Below are positions 15,676 through 24,188 of a stretch of 64,000 nt of DNA, in pieces. The notes beneath the pieces are model-generated. The model was not told the DNA's origin and ran no database searches. It saw nothing but the letters and a program-made list of their open reading frames with translations. The translations under genes were made by a program, and so were the position numbers. Source of the stretch: Lentzea sp. NEAU-D7 (GTDB taxonomy: Bacteria; Actinomycetota; Actinomycetes; Mycobacteriales; Pseudonocardiaceae); NCBI RefSeq assembly GCF_026242055.1, contig NZ_JAPJDL010000028.1:58431-122430 (forward strand). The letters are read 5' to 3'. Positions within the stretch are counted from its first letter, which is position 1, and every line of letters starts with the position of its first letter.

Positions 15676-16569
15676 ATGCCAAGACCTTGGGGATTGTCCG
15701 GACCGGAGTTCCTTCAGCTGTACTGGATCGGGCTGGCACTGGCGGTGCTGGTCGCGATCGTCGTCCGGGTACGCGCGCGGGCGGGTCACAGTACCCAGCC
15801 CGTGCGCTCTCTGGACATGGACGAGCTCGCGTTCCTCGCGGGCGGTCCCAGGCGCGTGGTCGAGACGGCCGTCGCGCGACTGCTCACCTCGGGTGAGCTC
15901 AGGACTTCACGGCGTGGCACCGTTCAGGCCACGTCCACCACTCGGTCGCTCAACCCGGTGGACCGCGCGGTCATCACCGACTGCCAGCGCTACACCAACC
16001 GCACGGTCGCGCTGATGATCCCCTCCGTCGCGGCGGATCCCGTGGTCACGGGCATCGGCCGGCGGCTCGAGGACATGGGTCTCCTGGCCGGCTCGGACGT
16101 CGTGAAAAGCGCCACGCGCAAGGGATCCGTTCCCCTCTGGGTGCTGCTCGCGATCGGGGTCGCGCGCTGGGTCAACGGCGTCGCGGTCGACGCGCCCGTC
16201 GGCTGGCTCACGCTGCAGCTCGTCCTCACCGGCGTGCTGATCCTGCTCCTGACCCGCCGCGGCAAGGCGCTCGTGCGCACCCGCAAGGGCAACGAGGTTC
16301 TCAACGACGCTCGCCGCACGAGCACCAGAGCGGCAGGAAGCGTGGACGAGGTCGTGTACGCGGGCGCGGCCGGCGCGGTCCTCTTCGGCGGTCTCCTCGT
16401 GTACCCGGACCTGGCGGTGCGCACCTCGTTGCTCGCCTCCTCCGGTCCCAGCGGCTACAGCGGTGGCGGCTACAGCACGTGTTCGACCGGCTCGTCTTCG
16501 TGTTCGAGCGGAAGCAGCTGCGGCGGCGGTGGGGGTGGAGGCGGCTGCGGCGGTGGTGGCGGCGGCTGA
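15676..16569 (+). CDS. TIGR04222-type membrane protein A with Cys/Ser/Gly tail
   Basis: 297 aa from ATG 15676 (a GTG nine bases earlier would overlap the ribosome site). TM segments near 13-33, 155-172 and 180-197. The cytosolic-looking domain between them carries the family motif DELAFLAGGPRRVVETAVARL, which resembles a small winged-helix-like unit shared with the next three genes. The last ~40 residues are low complexity, only Gly, Ser and a few Tyr/Thr, with four cysteines, ending in poly-Gly. I recognise the N-terminal domain as the TIGR04222 ('near-uncomplex') family, known to precede such tails and to sit beside DUF692 genes; its function is undescribed to my knowledge. Likely a membrane-tethered substrate of the MNIO enzyme downstream. 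Confidence 0.8.
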   Translation: MPRPWGLSGPEFLQLYWIGLALAVLVAIVVRVRARAGHSTQPVRSLDMDELAFLAGGPRRVVETAVARLLTSGELRTSRRGTVQATSTTRSLNPVDRAVITDCQRYTNRTVALMIPSVAADPVVTGIGRRLEDMGLLAGSDVVKSATRKGSVPLWVLLAIGVARWVNGVAVDAPVGWLTLQLVLTGVLILLLTRRGKALVRTRKGNEVLNDARRTSTRAAGSVDEVVYAGAAGAVLFGGLLVYPDLAVRTSLLASSGPSGYSGGGYSTCSTGSSSCSSGSSCGGGGGGGGCGGGGGG

Positions 16570-16657
16570 GCCGTTGTCCGGACTTTTCAGGTAACAACAG
16601 GAACCCAGGGGTAGATCTCACGTCGAAGAGACACCGACACCAGTGAGGGGAGTGCTG

Positions 16658-17434
16658 ATGTCCGAGTCTTCGGCACCGCACCGGACCACGTGGTCCGCGG
16701 AGGAGATCGGGTTCCTGGCAGGGGGCCCGGGAAGAGCGGCACACGCCGCCCTCGCCCGGCTGATGGACGGCGGTCTCGTGCGCGTCTCCCGCGAGGGACT
16801 CGTGACCGCCGTTCACCAGAACGGTTACGGTGCCTCGACCCCGCTGGAGGCGTACGTCCTCGCCGGACTCCACGGCACCGCTCGTCCTGTCCCCCAGGTG
16901 ATCCAGGTGGCGATGGCGAGCCACGAGATGGGCGCGCTGGCGCAGAGCCTGGTCGCTCGCGGAGTCGTGCAGCCCCGCTGGGGCAGGCCCGACGGCGGCA
17001 GGAACGCGCTGCGGGTGGTGTTGTTCCTCCTGGCCTTCATCTCGATCTTCGTCGCCTTCGCGGTCGAGCCGTGGGTGTTCGTGCTGAGCGGGATGCTGTT
17101 GATGGGGGCACTGCTGTTGCGCAAGCCGGGCAGGCTCACGGCGAACGGCAGGACCGTGGTGCGGTACGCCTTCCGGAGCACGCGCAGCCGCGCGGAGCAC
17201 GTGGCGTTGTTCGGACTGCGATCGGGCAGGCCCGGCATGAAGACGTCCACTCCGCTCGTCGGCAGCGGCAGTTGCGGTTCGTACGACTGGAACCACCACA
17301 GCTGCGCCGGCTCGTCGAGCTGTTCGAGCAGCAGCTCCAGCGGTTGTTCCAGCAGCTCGAGCAGTTGTTCCAGCAGTAGCAGCAGCAGCTGCGGCAGTTC
17401 GAGCAGCAGCAGTTGCAGCAGTTCCAGCAGCTGA
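16658..17434 (+). CDS. TIGR04222-type membrane protein B with poly-Ser/Cys tail
   Basis: 258 aa. Family motif WSAEEIGFLAGGPGRAAHAA at about 12-31 and VRVSREGLVTAVHQNG after it; two TM segments around 118-155. The C-terminal ~50 residues are Ser6-7/Cys blocks with seven cysteines in total, spaced mostly every seven to eight residues. The tail is encoded by AGC/AGT/TGC triplets, a slippage-prone tract. ATG at 16658 with GAGGGGAG; the 88-nt gap to gene A could hold a promoter, so B-C-D-MNIO may be a separate unit. Probable cysteine-rich substrate of the DUF692 enzyme (inference). Confidence 0.8.
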   Translation: MSESSAPHRTTWSAEEIGFLAGGPGRAAHAALARLMDGGLVRVSREGLVTAVHQNGYGASTPLEAYVLAGLHGTARPVPQVIQVAMASHEMGALAQSLVARGVVQPRWGRPDGGRNALRVVLFLLAFISIFVAFAVEPWVFVLSGMLLMGALLLRKPGRLTANGRTVVRYAFRSTRSRAEHVALFGLRSGRPGMKTSTPLVGSGSCGSYDWNHHSCAGSSSCSSSSSSGCSSSSSSCSSSSSSSCGSSSSSSCSSSSS

Positions 17435-17446
17435 GGGGGGTGACTG

Positions 17447-18211
17447 GTGGAAACACCGGCAGCACAGAGGACGTGGCTGTCCGCGGAGGAGGCAGGCTTC
17501 CTGACGGCCGGTCCCCGGCGGGCAGCGGAGACCGTTATGGCCCGCCTGATCGACACAGGTCTCGTACGGGTCTCCCGCGACGGGCTCGTCTCCGCGGTGC
17601 ACCAGAACGGCCACGGCGCCACCACGTCGGTCGAGGCGCGGATGCTGAGCCACGCGCGGACCGCCGTCCGGATCGACGAGATCGTGCAGTCGATCGCGAA
17701 GAGCCCGGAGGTGGCCGACCTGTACCGGCACCTGTTCAGCCGCAGGCTCATGCAGGTGCCCCGCCGTCGCGGTGAGGGCTGGTGGTTCTCCCTCGCGGTC
17801 GCGGGCCTGCTGACCTTGGCGGGCTTCGTCTCGCCGGCGTTCTTCGTCGGCGTGCCGGTCGCCCTGTGCTTCTCCTTCCTGCAGTACGGAAGGAGCCCTG
17901 TCACCAAGGCCGGCAAGGACGCGCTGAAGCACGTGACCGCGCACGACAGGGTGCACGCGGTGGCGCTGCACGGGTTCAGCGGCAGGACCGGCGGGCAGAA
18001 CGTCGGCGAGTTGTTCGACCTCCCGCAGGAGGTCGTGAAGCTGATCCCGCCCAGGTCGCGCAGGCCCGGGAAGCGGTCCAAACCGGACGGTGGCGGGTGC
18101 GGTTCGGGGTCGAGCTGCAGCAGCTGTGGTACCACTTCCGGCGGTTGCGGCGGTTCGAGCGGTTCGAGTTGCGGCGGCAGCAGCGGCTGTGGCGGCGGAG
18201 GAGGCGACTGA
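17447..18211 (+). CDS. TIGR04222-type membrane protein C with Cys/Gly/Ser tail
   Basis: 254 aa. LSAEEAGFLTAGPRRAAETV near residue 10-29, then VRVSRDGLVSAVHQNGHGA, a helical part, and a TM hairpin around 106-141. Conserved C-terminal membrane-proximal segment LKHVTAHDRVHAVALHGFSG. The tail (last ~40 residues) holds six cysteines among Gly and Ser and ends GCGGGGGD. GTG start 13 nt after gene B's stop with GAGGGGGG as ribosome site. The stop overlaps the start of gene D by one base (TGATG), indicating translational coupling. Confidence 0.8.
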   Translation: METPAAQRTWLSAEEAGFLTAGPRRAAETVMARLIDTGLVRVSRDGLVSAVHQNGHGATTSVEARMLSHARTAVRIDEIVQSIAKSPEVADLYRHLFSRRLMQVPRRRGEGWWFSLAVAGLLTLAGFVSPAFFVGVPVALCFSFLQYGRSPVTKAGKDALKHVTAHDRVHAVALHGFSGRTGGQNVGELFDLPQEVVKLIPPRSRRPGKRSKPDGGGCGSGSSCSSCGTTSGGCGGSSGSSCGGSSGCGGGGGD

Positions 18212-18981
18212 TGGCGGCACCGACGGCAGCGCGCGGAACGCGGTTGCCCCCGGAGGAGATCGGCTACCTGGTGGCAGGACCCGGCCGGGCGGCGGAGACC
18301 GCACTGGCGAGGCTGCTCGACGCTGGCCTGGTGCGGGTGTCTCGCGACGGCCTCGTGTCCGCGGTGCACGAGACCGAGCTGGGCACCTTGACCGCGGTCG
18401 AGACCTTCATCCTCGTCCACCTGCGCAAGGCGGCCCGGTTCGACGCGGTCGTGCGGAACGCCGCGAAGAGCCAGGAGATGCGGACGCTGCACCAGCAGCT
18501 GCGGGCACGCCGGCTGACCCGCGAAGCCCGCCCCCGGCTCGCGGTGTGGTGGGTCTTCCTCGCGTTCGGCGTCCTCCTGGGTCTGCTCGCCCTCCTGGAG
18601 CCGTGGACGCTCTTCGGCGCGGTGGCGTTCCTGGGGGTCGGGTTCTGGACGTACGGCGCGAAACCGCTCACGAGGGCGGGCCGGGCGGCTTTGAAGGGCG
18701 TGACCGCGAGCGACAGGGTCCTCGCGGTGGCGTTGGAAGGCTTCCGCGGCAGGATCGGCAACCAGAGCGCCGGCGAGCTCTTCGGGCTGCCGCAGAGCGT
18801 GGTCAAGATGTTGCCGCGCAAGAGGAAGAAGAGGACCGGCAACCGCGGCGGCGCAGGTGCGGCCGGCTGTGGCAGCGGGTGTGGCAGCAGCAGCTGCGGA
18901 ACCAGCAGCAGCTGTTCATCGGGCGGCAGCAGTTGCGGCGGCGGCAGCAGTTGCGGCGGCGGTGGCGGAGGAGGCGACTGA
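18211..18981 (+). CDS. TIGR04222-type membrane protein D with Cys/Gly/Ser tail
   Basis: 256 aa. LPPEEIGYLVAGPGRAAETA near 12-31; VRVSRDGLVSAVHETELG; TM hairpin near 108-145; LKGVTASDRVLAVALEGFRG as in protein C. A basic stretch PRKRKKRTGNRGG directly precedes the tail of about 38 residues with six cysteines in Gly/Ser, ending GGGGGGGD. Starts on the last base of gene C's stop and its own stop overlaps the ATG of the MNIO gene in the same TGATG fashion. C and D are the closest pair, probably a tandem duplication. Confidence 0.8.
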   Translation: MAAPTAARGTRLPPEEIGYLVAGPGRAAETALARLLDAGLVRVSRDGLVSAVHETELGTLTAVETFILVHLRKAARFDAVVRNAAKSQEMRTLHQQLRARRLTREARPRLAVWWVFLAFGVLLGLLALLEPWTLFGAVAFLGVGFWTYGAKPLTRAGRAALKGVTASDRVLAVALEGFRGRIGNQSAGELFGLPQSVVKMLPRKRKKRTGNRGGAGAAGCGSGCGSSSCGTSSSCSSGGSSCGGGSSCGGGGGGGD

Positions 18982-19799
18982 TGGCGGGCATCAAGGACCT
19001 GGGTGTCGGCATCGGCTGGCGTTCCGAGATCGACCTGACCGTGGAACGGCTGCCCGGCGTGGACTTCGTCGAGGTCGTCGCGGAGAACCTCCACATCGGA
19101 CACCTGCCGGAGTCGGTGACGCTGCTGCTGGAACGCGGCGTCCCGGTGCTCCCCCACGCGGTGTCGCTCTCGCTGGGCAGCGCCGACCAGGTCGACCTCC
19201 ACCGGGTCGAGCACCTGGGCGCCGTCGCCGAGGCGGTCGGCGCGCCGATGGTCAGCGACCACGTGTGCTTCGTGCGGGCGGGCGGGCTCGACTCCGGCCA
19301 CCTGATGCCGGTGCCGCGCACCAAGGACGCGCTCGACGTGCTCGTCGCGAACGTGAAGCTGGCGCAGCGGAACCTGCCCGTGCCGCTCGCGCTGGAGAAC
19401 GTCGCCGCGCTGCTGGAGTGGCCGGACGGCGAGCTGTCCGAAGGCCAGTTCCTCGCCGAGCTCGTCGAGCGCACGGACTGCTGGCTGCTCGTGGACGTCG
19501 CGAACCTCTACGCGAACGCCCGCAACATCGGCACGGACCCGGAGCGGTTCCTCGACGAGATCCCGCTGGAGCGCCTGGCCTACGTGCACGTGGCCGGTGG
19601 CGAGCAGCACGGCGACATCTACCACGACACGCACGCGCACGCGGTTCTGCCGCAAGTCCTGGAAGTGCTCGACGAACTGTGCTCGCGCGTCGCCCCGCCC
19701 GGTGTTCTGCTGGAGCGGGACGACAACTACCCGTCCGACACCGAAATCGCGAGCGAACTGGCCGCGATCCGCGCGGTGGTGGACAAACACCGTGGCTGA
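18981..19799 (+). CDS. DUF692 / MNIO enzyme (multinuclear non-haem iron oxidase)
   Basis: 272 aa TIM-barrel protein of the MbnB/TglH-related family. Likely iron ligands by family pattern: H59 (LPHAVSLSLG), D93-H94 (VSDHVCF), E139-N140 (LALENVA), D172 and N175 (LVDVANLYANA), H203 (YVHVAGGE), D216/H218 (HDTHAHAV) and E245 (LLERDDNYP). Characterised relatives use two or three irons and O2 to remodel cysteine residues in ribosomal peptides (oxazolone/thioamide, carbon excision, thiooxazole). It is coupled by TGATG to TIGR04222 protein D and overlapped by the partner gene, so its substrates are probably the cysteine tails upstream. The actual chemistry is unknown. Confidence 0.9.
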   Translation: MAGIKDLGVGIGWRSEIDLTVERLPGVDFVEVVAENLHIGHLPESVTLLLERGVPVLPHAVSLSLGSADQVDLHRVEHLGAVAEAVGAPMVSDHVCFVRAGGLDSGHLMPVPRTKDALDVLVANVKLAQRNLPVPLALENVAALLEWPDGELSEGQFLAELVERTDCWLLVDVANLYANARNIGTDPERFLDEIPLERLAYVHVAGGEQHGDIYHDTHAHAVLPQVLEVLDELCSRVAPPGVLLERDDNYPSDTEIASELAAIRAVVDKHRG

Positions 19800-20163
19800 A
19801 ATCGTGGAAGAAAATGACCTTTCGTCCGCACGCGAAAGGCTTGCCTCCCGGCAGGCCGAGCTGCTAAATGCATTGCTCGCCAACGGACCGGCACCGGCGG
19901 GATTCGACGAACAACGCCTCGGCGTCGAACGCCGGGCGTTGCTGTCGAAACGGCGCGGCATCGTGCGGATGCTCGGCCCTGCGGTCGCCGACGAGCTCGG
20001 CGACCGGTTCCGGCCGCTCTTCGACGCCTACGCCGCAGATCACCCACGTCGTGCCGGGTCTCGCGCGCGCGAGGATGCCGCGGCGTTCGCGGAATGGTGC
20101 CGCGCCTGCGGCGAACTGCCGGAAAAGCTCAAGGCGCGCTGGAAGTTCTGGCAGTCGAACTGA
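19792..20163 (+). CDS. Small MNIO partner protein (SCO6045/DUF2063-like)
   Basis: 123 aa from a GTG at 19792 that overlaps the MNIO stop by 8 nt. Its middle part (LASRQAELLNALLANGPAPAG ... DEQRLGVERRALLSKRRGIV, given in two pieces) resembles the start of DUF2063-type partner proteins that bind the peptide substrate for MNIO enzymes in other systems; AFAEWCRACGELPE follows near the end. It probably forms a heterodimer with the DUF692 enzyme and docks the TIGR04222 substrate; this is inference from gene order and weak similarity. The gene is relatively A-rich at its start compared with its neighbours. A terminator follows. Confidence 0.75.
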   Translation: MAEIVEENDLSSARERLASRQAELLNALLANGPAPAGFDEQRLGVERRALLSKRRGIVRMLGPAVADELGDRFRPLFDAYAADHPRRAGSRAREDAAAFAEWCRACGELPEKLKARWKFWQSN

Positions 20164-20208
20164 CGGGCGAGCGATCCGGGGGCCAGAATCCCCCGTTCGG
20201 CCCTGTGT

Positions 20209-20254
20209 GACCCCCAGCACCATCGATACGTTCGAAAGGGTTGGGGGTCTTTTT
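20209..20254 (+). terminator. Rho-independent terminator closing the TIGR04222/MNIO operon
   Basis: GACCCCCA (20209-20216) pairs with TGGGGGTC (20242-20249), followed directly by T5. A smaller CGGGGG/CCCCCG hairpin (20177-20195) lies just upstream. Together they separate the MNIO operon from the protease gene. Confidence 0.75.
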
Positions 20255-20337
20255 CGCATTGCCTTCGCTTTGCCGCGAAAGGCCTTCCGGCCTGCGCGGA
20301 CCACAGCGCGCAGAATTCGGCCCACGAGGGGATTCGA

Positions 20338-23300
20338 ATGCGCGGAAAAACGAAAGTGCTGGGCGCCGTCACGGCGCTCGCCCTGACCGCGGCACCGGCC
20401 GCCACAGCCGCGGCCGCTCCACCGGCGGGCACCGCCCCGCAGAAGACCGCCGACGAGGTCACCCTCGTCACCGGCGACAGGGTCCTGCTGGGACACGACC
20501 GGCAGGTGGTCGCGATCCAGCCCGGTGAGGGCCGCGGGACCATGGCCTTCAAGACCGCCCGCACCGCGGACGGTCACACGATGGTCGTGCCGAAGGACGC
20601 GTTCGGGCCCCTGGCGGCGGGCCGGCTCGACCGCAGGCTCTTCGACGTCACCACGTTGCTGGAGTTCGGCTACCGCGACCGCATGCCGTTGATCGTGGAC
20701 GGCCGGGCGAGACTCGGCGCCAGGTCCTCGGACGACTGGGCGGCGCTCAAGGCCGAGGCGGCGACCGGTGACAAGGTCTGGCTCGACGGCATCCGCAAGC
20801 CGAGCCTCGACCGCAGCGTCGCCCAGATCGGCGCGCCGGCGGCCCACCAGAAGGGCATCACCGGCAAGGGGATCAAGGTCGCGATCGTCGACACCGGTGT
20901 CGACGAGAAGCACCCGGACCTCGCCGGTCAGCAGATCGCGGAGAAGAACTTCACCACCGACCCCGACAACACCGACGTCGTCGGCCACGGCACGCACGTC
21001 GGGTCGACCGTCGCGAGCCACGACTCGCGGTACGGCGGCGTCGCACCGGGCGCGCAGCTCATCGACGCGAAGGTCTGCGTCGAGTTCGGCTGCCAGGAGT
21101 CCTGGATCCTCGACGGCATGCGCTGGGCGGCGGAGCAGGGCGCCCAGGTCGTCAACATGAGCCTCGGCGGCGGCGACACCCCCGAGATCGACCCGCTGGA
21201 GCAGGCCGTCAACGACCTGACGGCCCAGTACGGCACGTTGTTCGTCGTCGCGGCGGGCAACTCGGGTTCGCCCGGCTCGGTGAGCTCGCCCAGCACGGCG
21301 GAGGCCGCGCTGTCGGTCGGCGCCGTCGACCGCGACGACAAGATCGCGTCGTTCTCCAGCAGGGGCCCCCGAGTCGGGGACAGCGGGCTGAAGCCCGAGG
21401 TGACCGCACCGGGCGTCGACATCGTCGCCGCCAAGGCCGGCAGCGCGGACCACTTCGCGGCCAGCGGCACGTCCATGGCGACGCCGCACGTCGCGGGCGC
21501 GGCGGCTCTGCTCAAGCAGCAGCACCCGGAGTGGACGCCGGCACAGCTCAAGTCGGTGCTCGCGACCACGGCCAAGCCCACCGAGGGCGTCAGCGCGTTC
21601 GACCAGGGCGCCGGGCGCATCGACGTGGCCAAGGCGATCGGGCAGGTGCTGACCGGCGACGTCACCGTCAACCTCGGCCTGCACGAGTGGCCGCACGGTG
21701 ACGACAAGCCGGTGACCAAGCCGATCACCTACGCCAACCCGACGGACGCGCCGATCACGCTCGACCTCGCGTTCAAGGGCAGTGCCCCGGCGGGCATGTT
21801 CACGCTGGGCGCCACGAAGGTCACCGTGCCGGCCAAGGGCACCGCGTCGGTGAACGTCACCGGCGACTCGCGCGCCGGCACCCAGGACGCCGCGTACGCG
21901 GGCGAGGTCGTCGCCACCTCCGGCACGCACACCGTCCGCACCCTCGTCGGCATCGACCGCGAGGTGGAGAGCTACACCCTCACGATCGACATGATCGGCC
22001 GCGACGGCGGGAACTCGGACGCCTCGTTCACGTTCCTGGTCGGTCTGGACAACGACACGTTCAAGCCGGTCGCCGGTACGGGCGACGTGAAGATCCGCCT
22101 GCCCAAGGGCACGTACTTCCTCGACACGACGCTGTACAACGGCGAGCGCGGCATGGACCTGCTCTACCAGCCCACCGTGGAGCTGACCGGCGACACGACG
22201 GTCACGCAGGACGCCCGCCTGGCCCAGCCCGTGTCGATGAAGGCGCCGGAGGAGACCGGTGACTTCACGCTCGGGATCATCGCCTTCCGCCGCGCGGTCG
22301 GCGGCGAGAGCCGCCTGCAGGGGACGATGCTCGTGTTCGGCGGCTTTGAGGGCGTCGCGGTCGCACAGGCCGGCGGGCCGTTGCCGCCCGGCGACCTGTC
22401 GTCGCTCGCGATGCTGCAGGCCAACACCACGGCCGACCCGCACACGTTCTACCGGCTCGCCTACCCGGTTCCCGGCGGTCTCCCCGTCGGCTTGGCCAAG
22501 GCACCCGCCCAGAAGGACCTGGCCAAGATCAGGTCCACCATCGGCGGCCAGAAGCCGGACAGCCAGGCGTCGAAGGGCGAGCTGCCGTTGTCCCCGCAGG
22601 GGCTGAGCGGTGGCACCGCCCTCTACCCGGTGGCGCCGGGCGCGACCGCGGTCGACTACGTGACCACCGAGGACGTGCGCTGGCGGTCCGCCGTCATGAC
22701 GCGCCACGCCAACGGCGCCCAGGAGCGCATCACCTCGGGGCTCCGCACGTACGAGGCCGGCAGGACCTACGAGGAACGCGAGGTCCGGCCGGTGTTCTCA
22801 CCGGGCCTGCCCGAGGCCGAGTACGGGTTCATCGAGCGGTACGGCACGCAGCTCTACGTCAGCCCGCCGATGACGAGCGACGGCACGCACGGCGAAGGAA
22901 CGTCCACTGTGGACACAGCGAGGGCCGCCCTGTACCGCGACGGGGTTCTGGTCGGTGAGACCGACACCCCGGGCGGCCTGTTCTCCGGGCTGCCGCTGGC
23001 ACAGGGAGACTTCCGCGCCGAGGTGAGCCTCGACCGGAGCTCGCAGTTCGAGTTCAGCACCAAGGTGTCGGCGGTGTGGAACTTCACGTCCAAGGGCACC
23101 GAGGGCAAGATCGACGCGCCTTCGCTGCCGGCGGTGAGGTTCGAGCCGAGGCTCGACGCCGGCGGCGCGGTACCCGCGGGCACGTTGCAGCGCGTCGGAC
23201 TGCTCACCCAGTCGCAAGGTCACGCGGGCAAGGTGCGCGTCACGGGGGTCGAGTACTCGCACGACGACGGCACGTCGTGGCGCCGCGCGGGTGTGGTGGG

Positions 23301-23421
23301 CAACAGCGCGTTGATCTACCACCCGGCCGGCGCGAAGTGGACCTCCCTGAAGGCCACCGCGAAGGACGCCAACGGCCACACCGTCGAACTCACGGTGATC
23401 CGCGCCTACAAGGTGGCGTAG
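20338..23421 (+). CDS. Secreted subtilisin-like (S8) serine protease, large
   Basis: 1027 aa. Signal peptide (RGKTKVLGAVTALALTAAPA, Ala-rich cleavage region near 30), prodomain to about 165, then the S8 catalytic domain with Asp185 (VDTGVDEKHPDL), His217 (VGHGTHV) and Ser379 (GTSMATPHVAGAAA). The remaining ~600 residues are beta-rich C-terminal domains, containing TLTIDMIGRDGG-type repeats, whose role is unknown. ATG at 20338. It is about as long as, and similar in layout to, the second S8 protease at 33285. Stand-alone between two terminators. Likely an extracellular nutritional or developmental protease. Confidence 0.92.
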   Translation: MRGKTKVLGAVTALALTAAPAATAAAAPPAGTAPQKTADEVTLVTGDRVLLGHDRQVVAIQPGEGRGTMAFKTARTADGHTMVVPKDAFGPLAAGRLDRRLFDVTTLLEFGYRDRMPLIVDGRARLGARSSDDWAALKAEAATGDKVWLDGIRKPSLDRSVAQIGAPAAHQKGITGKGIKVAIVDTGVDEKHPDLAGQQIAEKNFTTDPDNTDVVGHGTHVGSTVASHDSRYGGVAPGAQLIDAKVCVEFGCQESWILDGMRWAAEQGAQVVNMSLGGGDTPEIDPLEQAVNDLTAQYGTLFVVAAGNSGSPGSVSSPSTAEAALSVGAVDRDDKIASFSSRGPRVGDSGLKPEVTAPGVDIVAAKAGSADHFAASGTSMATPHVAGAAALLKQQHPEWTPAQLKSVLATTAKPTEGVSAFDQGAGRIDVAKAIGQVLTGDVTVNLGLHEWPHGDDKPVTKPITYANPTDAPITLDLAFKGSAPAGMFTLGATKVTVPAKGTASVNVTGDSRAGTQDAAYAGEVVATSGTHTVRTLVGIDREVESYTLTIDMIGRDGGNSDASFTFLVGLDNDTFKPVAGTGDVKIRLPKGTYFLDTTLYNGERGMDLLYQPTVELTGDTTVTQDARLAQPVSMKAPEETGDFTLGIIAFRRAVGGESRLQGTMLVFGGFEGVAVAQAGGPLPPGDLSSLAMLQANTTADPHTFYRLAYPVPGGLPVGLAKAPAQKDLAKIRSTIGGQKPDSQASKGELPLSPQGLSGGTALYPVAPGATAVDYVTTEDVRWRSAVMTRHANGAQERITSGLRTYEAGRTYEEREVRPVFSPGLPEAEYGFIERYGTQLYVSPPMTSDGTHGEGTSTVDTARAALYRDGVLVGETDTPGGLFSGLPLAQGDFRAEVSLDRSSQFEFSTKVSAVWNFTSKGTEGKIDAPSLPAVRFEPRLDAGGAVPAGTLQRVGLLTQSQGHAGKVRVTGVEYSHDDGTSWRRAGVVGNSALIYHPAGAKWTSLKATAKDANGHTVELTVIRAYKVA

Positions 23422-23428
23422 GAGAACG

Positions 23429-23465
23429 GAAAGGGCCGCCAGGACGGTGTCCAGGCGGCCCTTTC
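23429..23465. terminator. Bidirectional terminator between S8 protease and hemQ
   Basis: GAAAGGGCCGCC pairs perfectly with GGCGGCCCTTTC around a loop that itself contains GGAC/GTCC. CTTTC on one strand and its counterpart on the other let it serve both convergent genes. Confidence 0.75.
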
Positions 23466-23472
23466 GCCGTCG

Positions 23473-24165
23473 TTACGGCAGGTTCAGCACGAGCTCGGCC
23501 GCCGGCACGCGGGTGCCCGTGTAGAACGGGATCTCCTCGCGCACGTGCAGCCGCGCCTCGGTGCCGCGCAGGTGCCGCATGAGGTCGACGATGCGGTGCA
23601 GTTCGTCGGCCTCGAACGCGAGCAGCCACTCGTAGTCGCCGAGGGCGAACGAGGCGACGGTGTTCGCGCGCACGTCCGGGAAGTCGCGGGCCTCCTTGCC
23701 GTGGTCCGCCAGCATCTTGCGGCGGTCCTCCTCCGGCAGCAGGTACCACTCGTAGGACCGCACGAACGGGTAGACGCAGACGTACTTGCGCGCCTCCTCA
23801 CCCGCGAGGAACGCGGGGATGTGGCTGCGGTTGAACTCCGCGGGGCGGTGCAGGGCGACCTGCGACCAGACCGGCGTGGAGACCTTGCCGAGCGGGGTGC
23901 GGCGGAAGCCCGTGTAGGCGGCCTGCACCTGCTCGATCTCCTCGGCGTGCCACCAGATCATGAAGTCCGCGTCGGCGCGCAGCCCGGCCAGGTCGTAGAC
24001 GCCGCGCACGACGACGCCCTTGCCCTCCAACGCGTCCAGGTAGTTCTGGGTCTCACCGGCGGCGGCCGAACGGTCGTCCGGCAGCTTGCCGGGTTCGACC
24101 CGGAACACAGACCACATCGTGTAGCGGATGGTGTCGTTGAGCTCGTTGTAGTTCAGGCGCGCCAT
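23473..24165 (-). CDS. hemQ: Coproheme decarboxylase HemQ (ChdC)
   Basis: 230 aa, starting MARLNYNELNDTIRYTMWSV, a strongly conserved actinobacterial HemQ N-terminus. It converts coproheme III to haem b by two oxidative decarboxylations, the last step of the coproporphyrin-dependent pathway. WYLLPEEDRRKMLADHGKEA contains the region of the proximal histidine and conserved Arg; the essential Tyr is in FVRSYEWY near residue 135. It is third in the run hemE-hemY-hemQ with a 23-nt gap to hemY. Start ATG at 24165; the frame extends upstream only as antisense-like coding noise. Confidence 0.95.
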   Translation of the reverse strand: MARLNYNELNDTIRYTMWSVFRVEPGKLPDDRSAAAGETQNYLDALEGKGVVVRGVYDLAGLRADADFMIWWHAEEIEQVQAAYTGFRRTPLGKVSTPVWSQVALHRPAEFNRSHIPAFLAGEEARKYVCVYPFVRSYEWYLLPEEDRRKMLADHGKEARDFPDVRANTVASFALGDYEWLLAFEADELHRIVDLMRHLRGTEARLHVREEIPFYTGTRVPAAELVLNLP

Positions 24166-24188
24166 AGGTCCATCTTGGCACGGGCCCC

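Noticed and set aside
17285..17434. Repetitive tract considered as a CRISPR or minisatellite
   Set aside because: Period is three bases, in frame with a coding tail; no spacers or repeat units of CRISPR size.
16301..18304. Long minus-strand frames through the Cys/Ser tails (Leu- or Pro-rich products)
   Set aside because: They arise because AGC/TGC triplets read in reverse as GCT/GCA; coupling of the plus-strand genes and family motifs decide for the plus strand.
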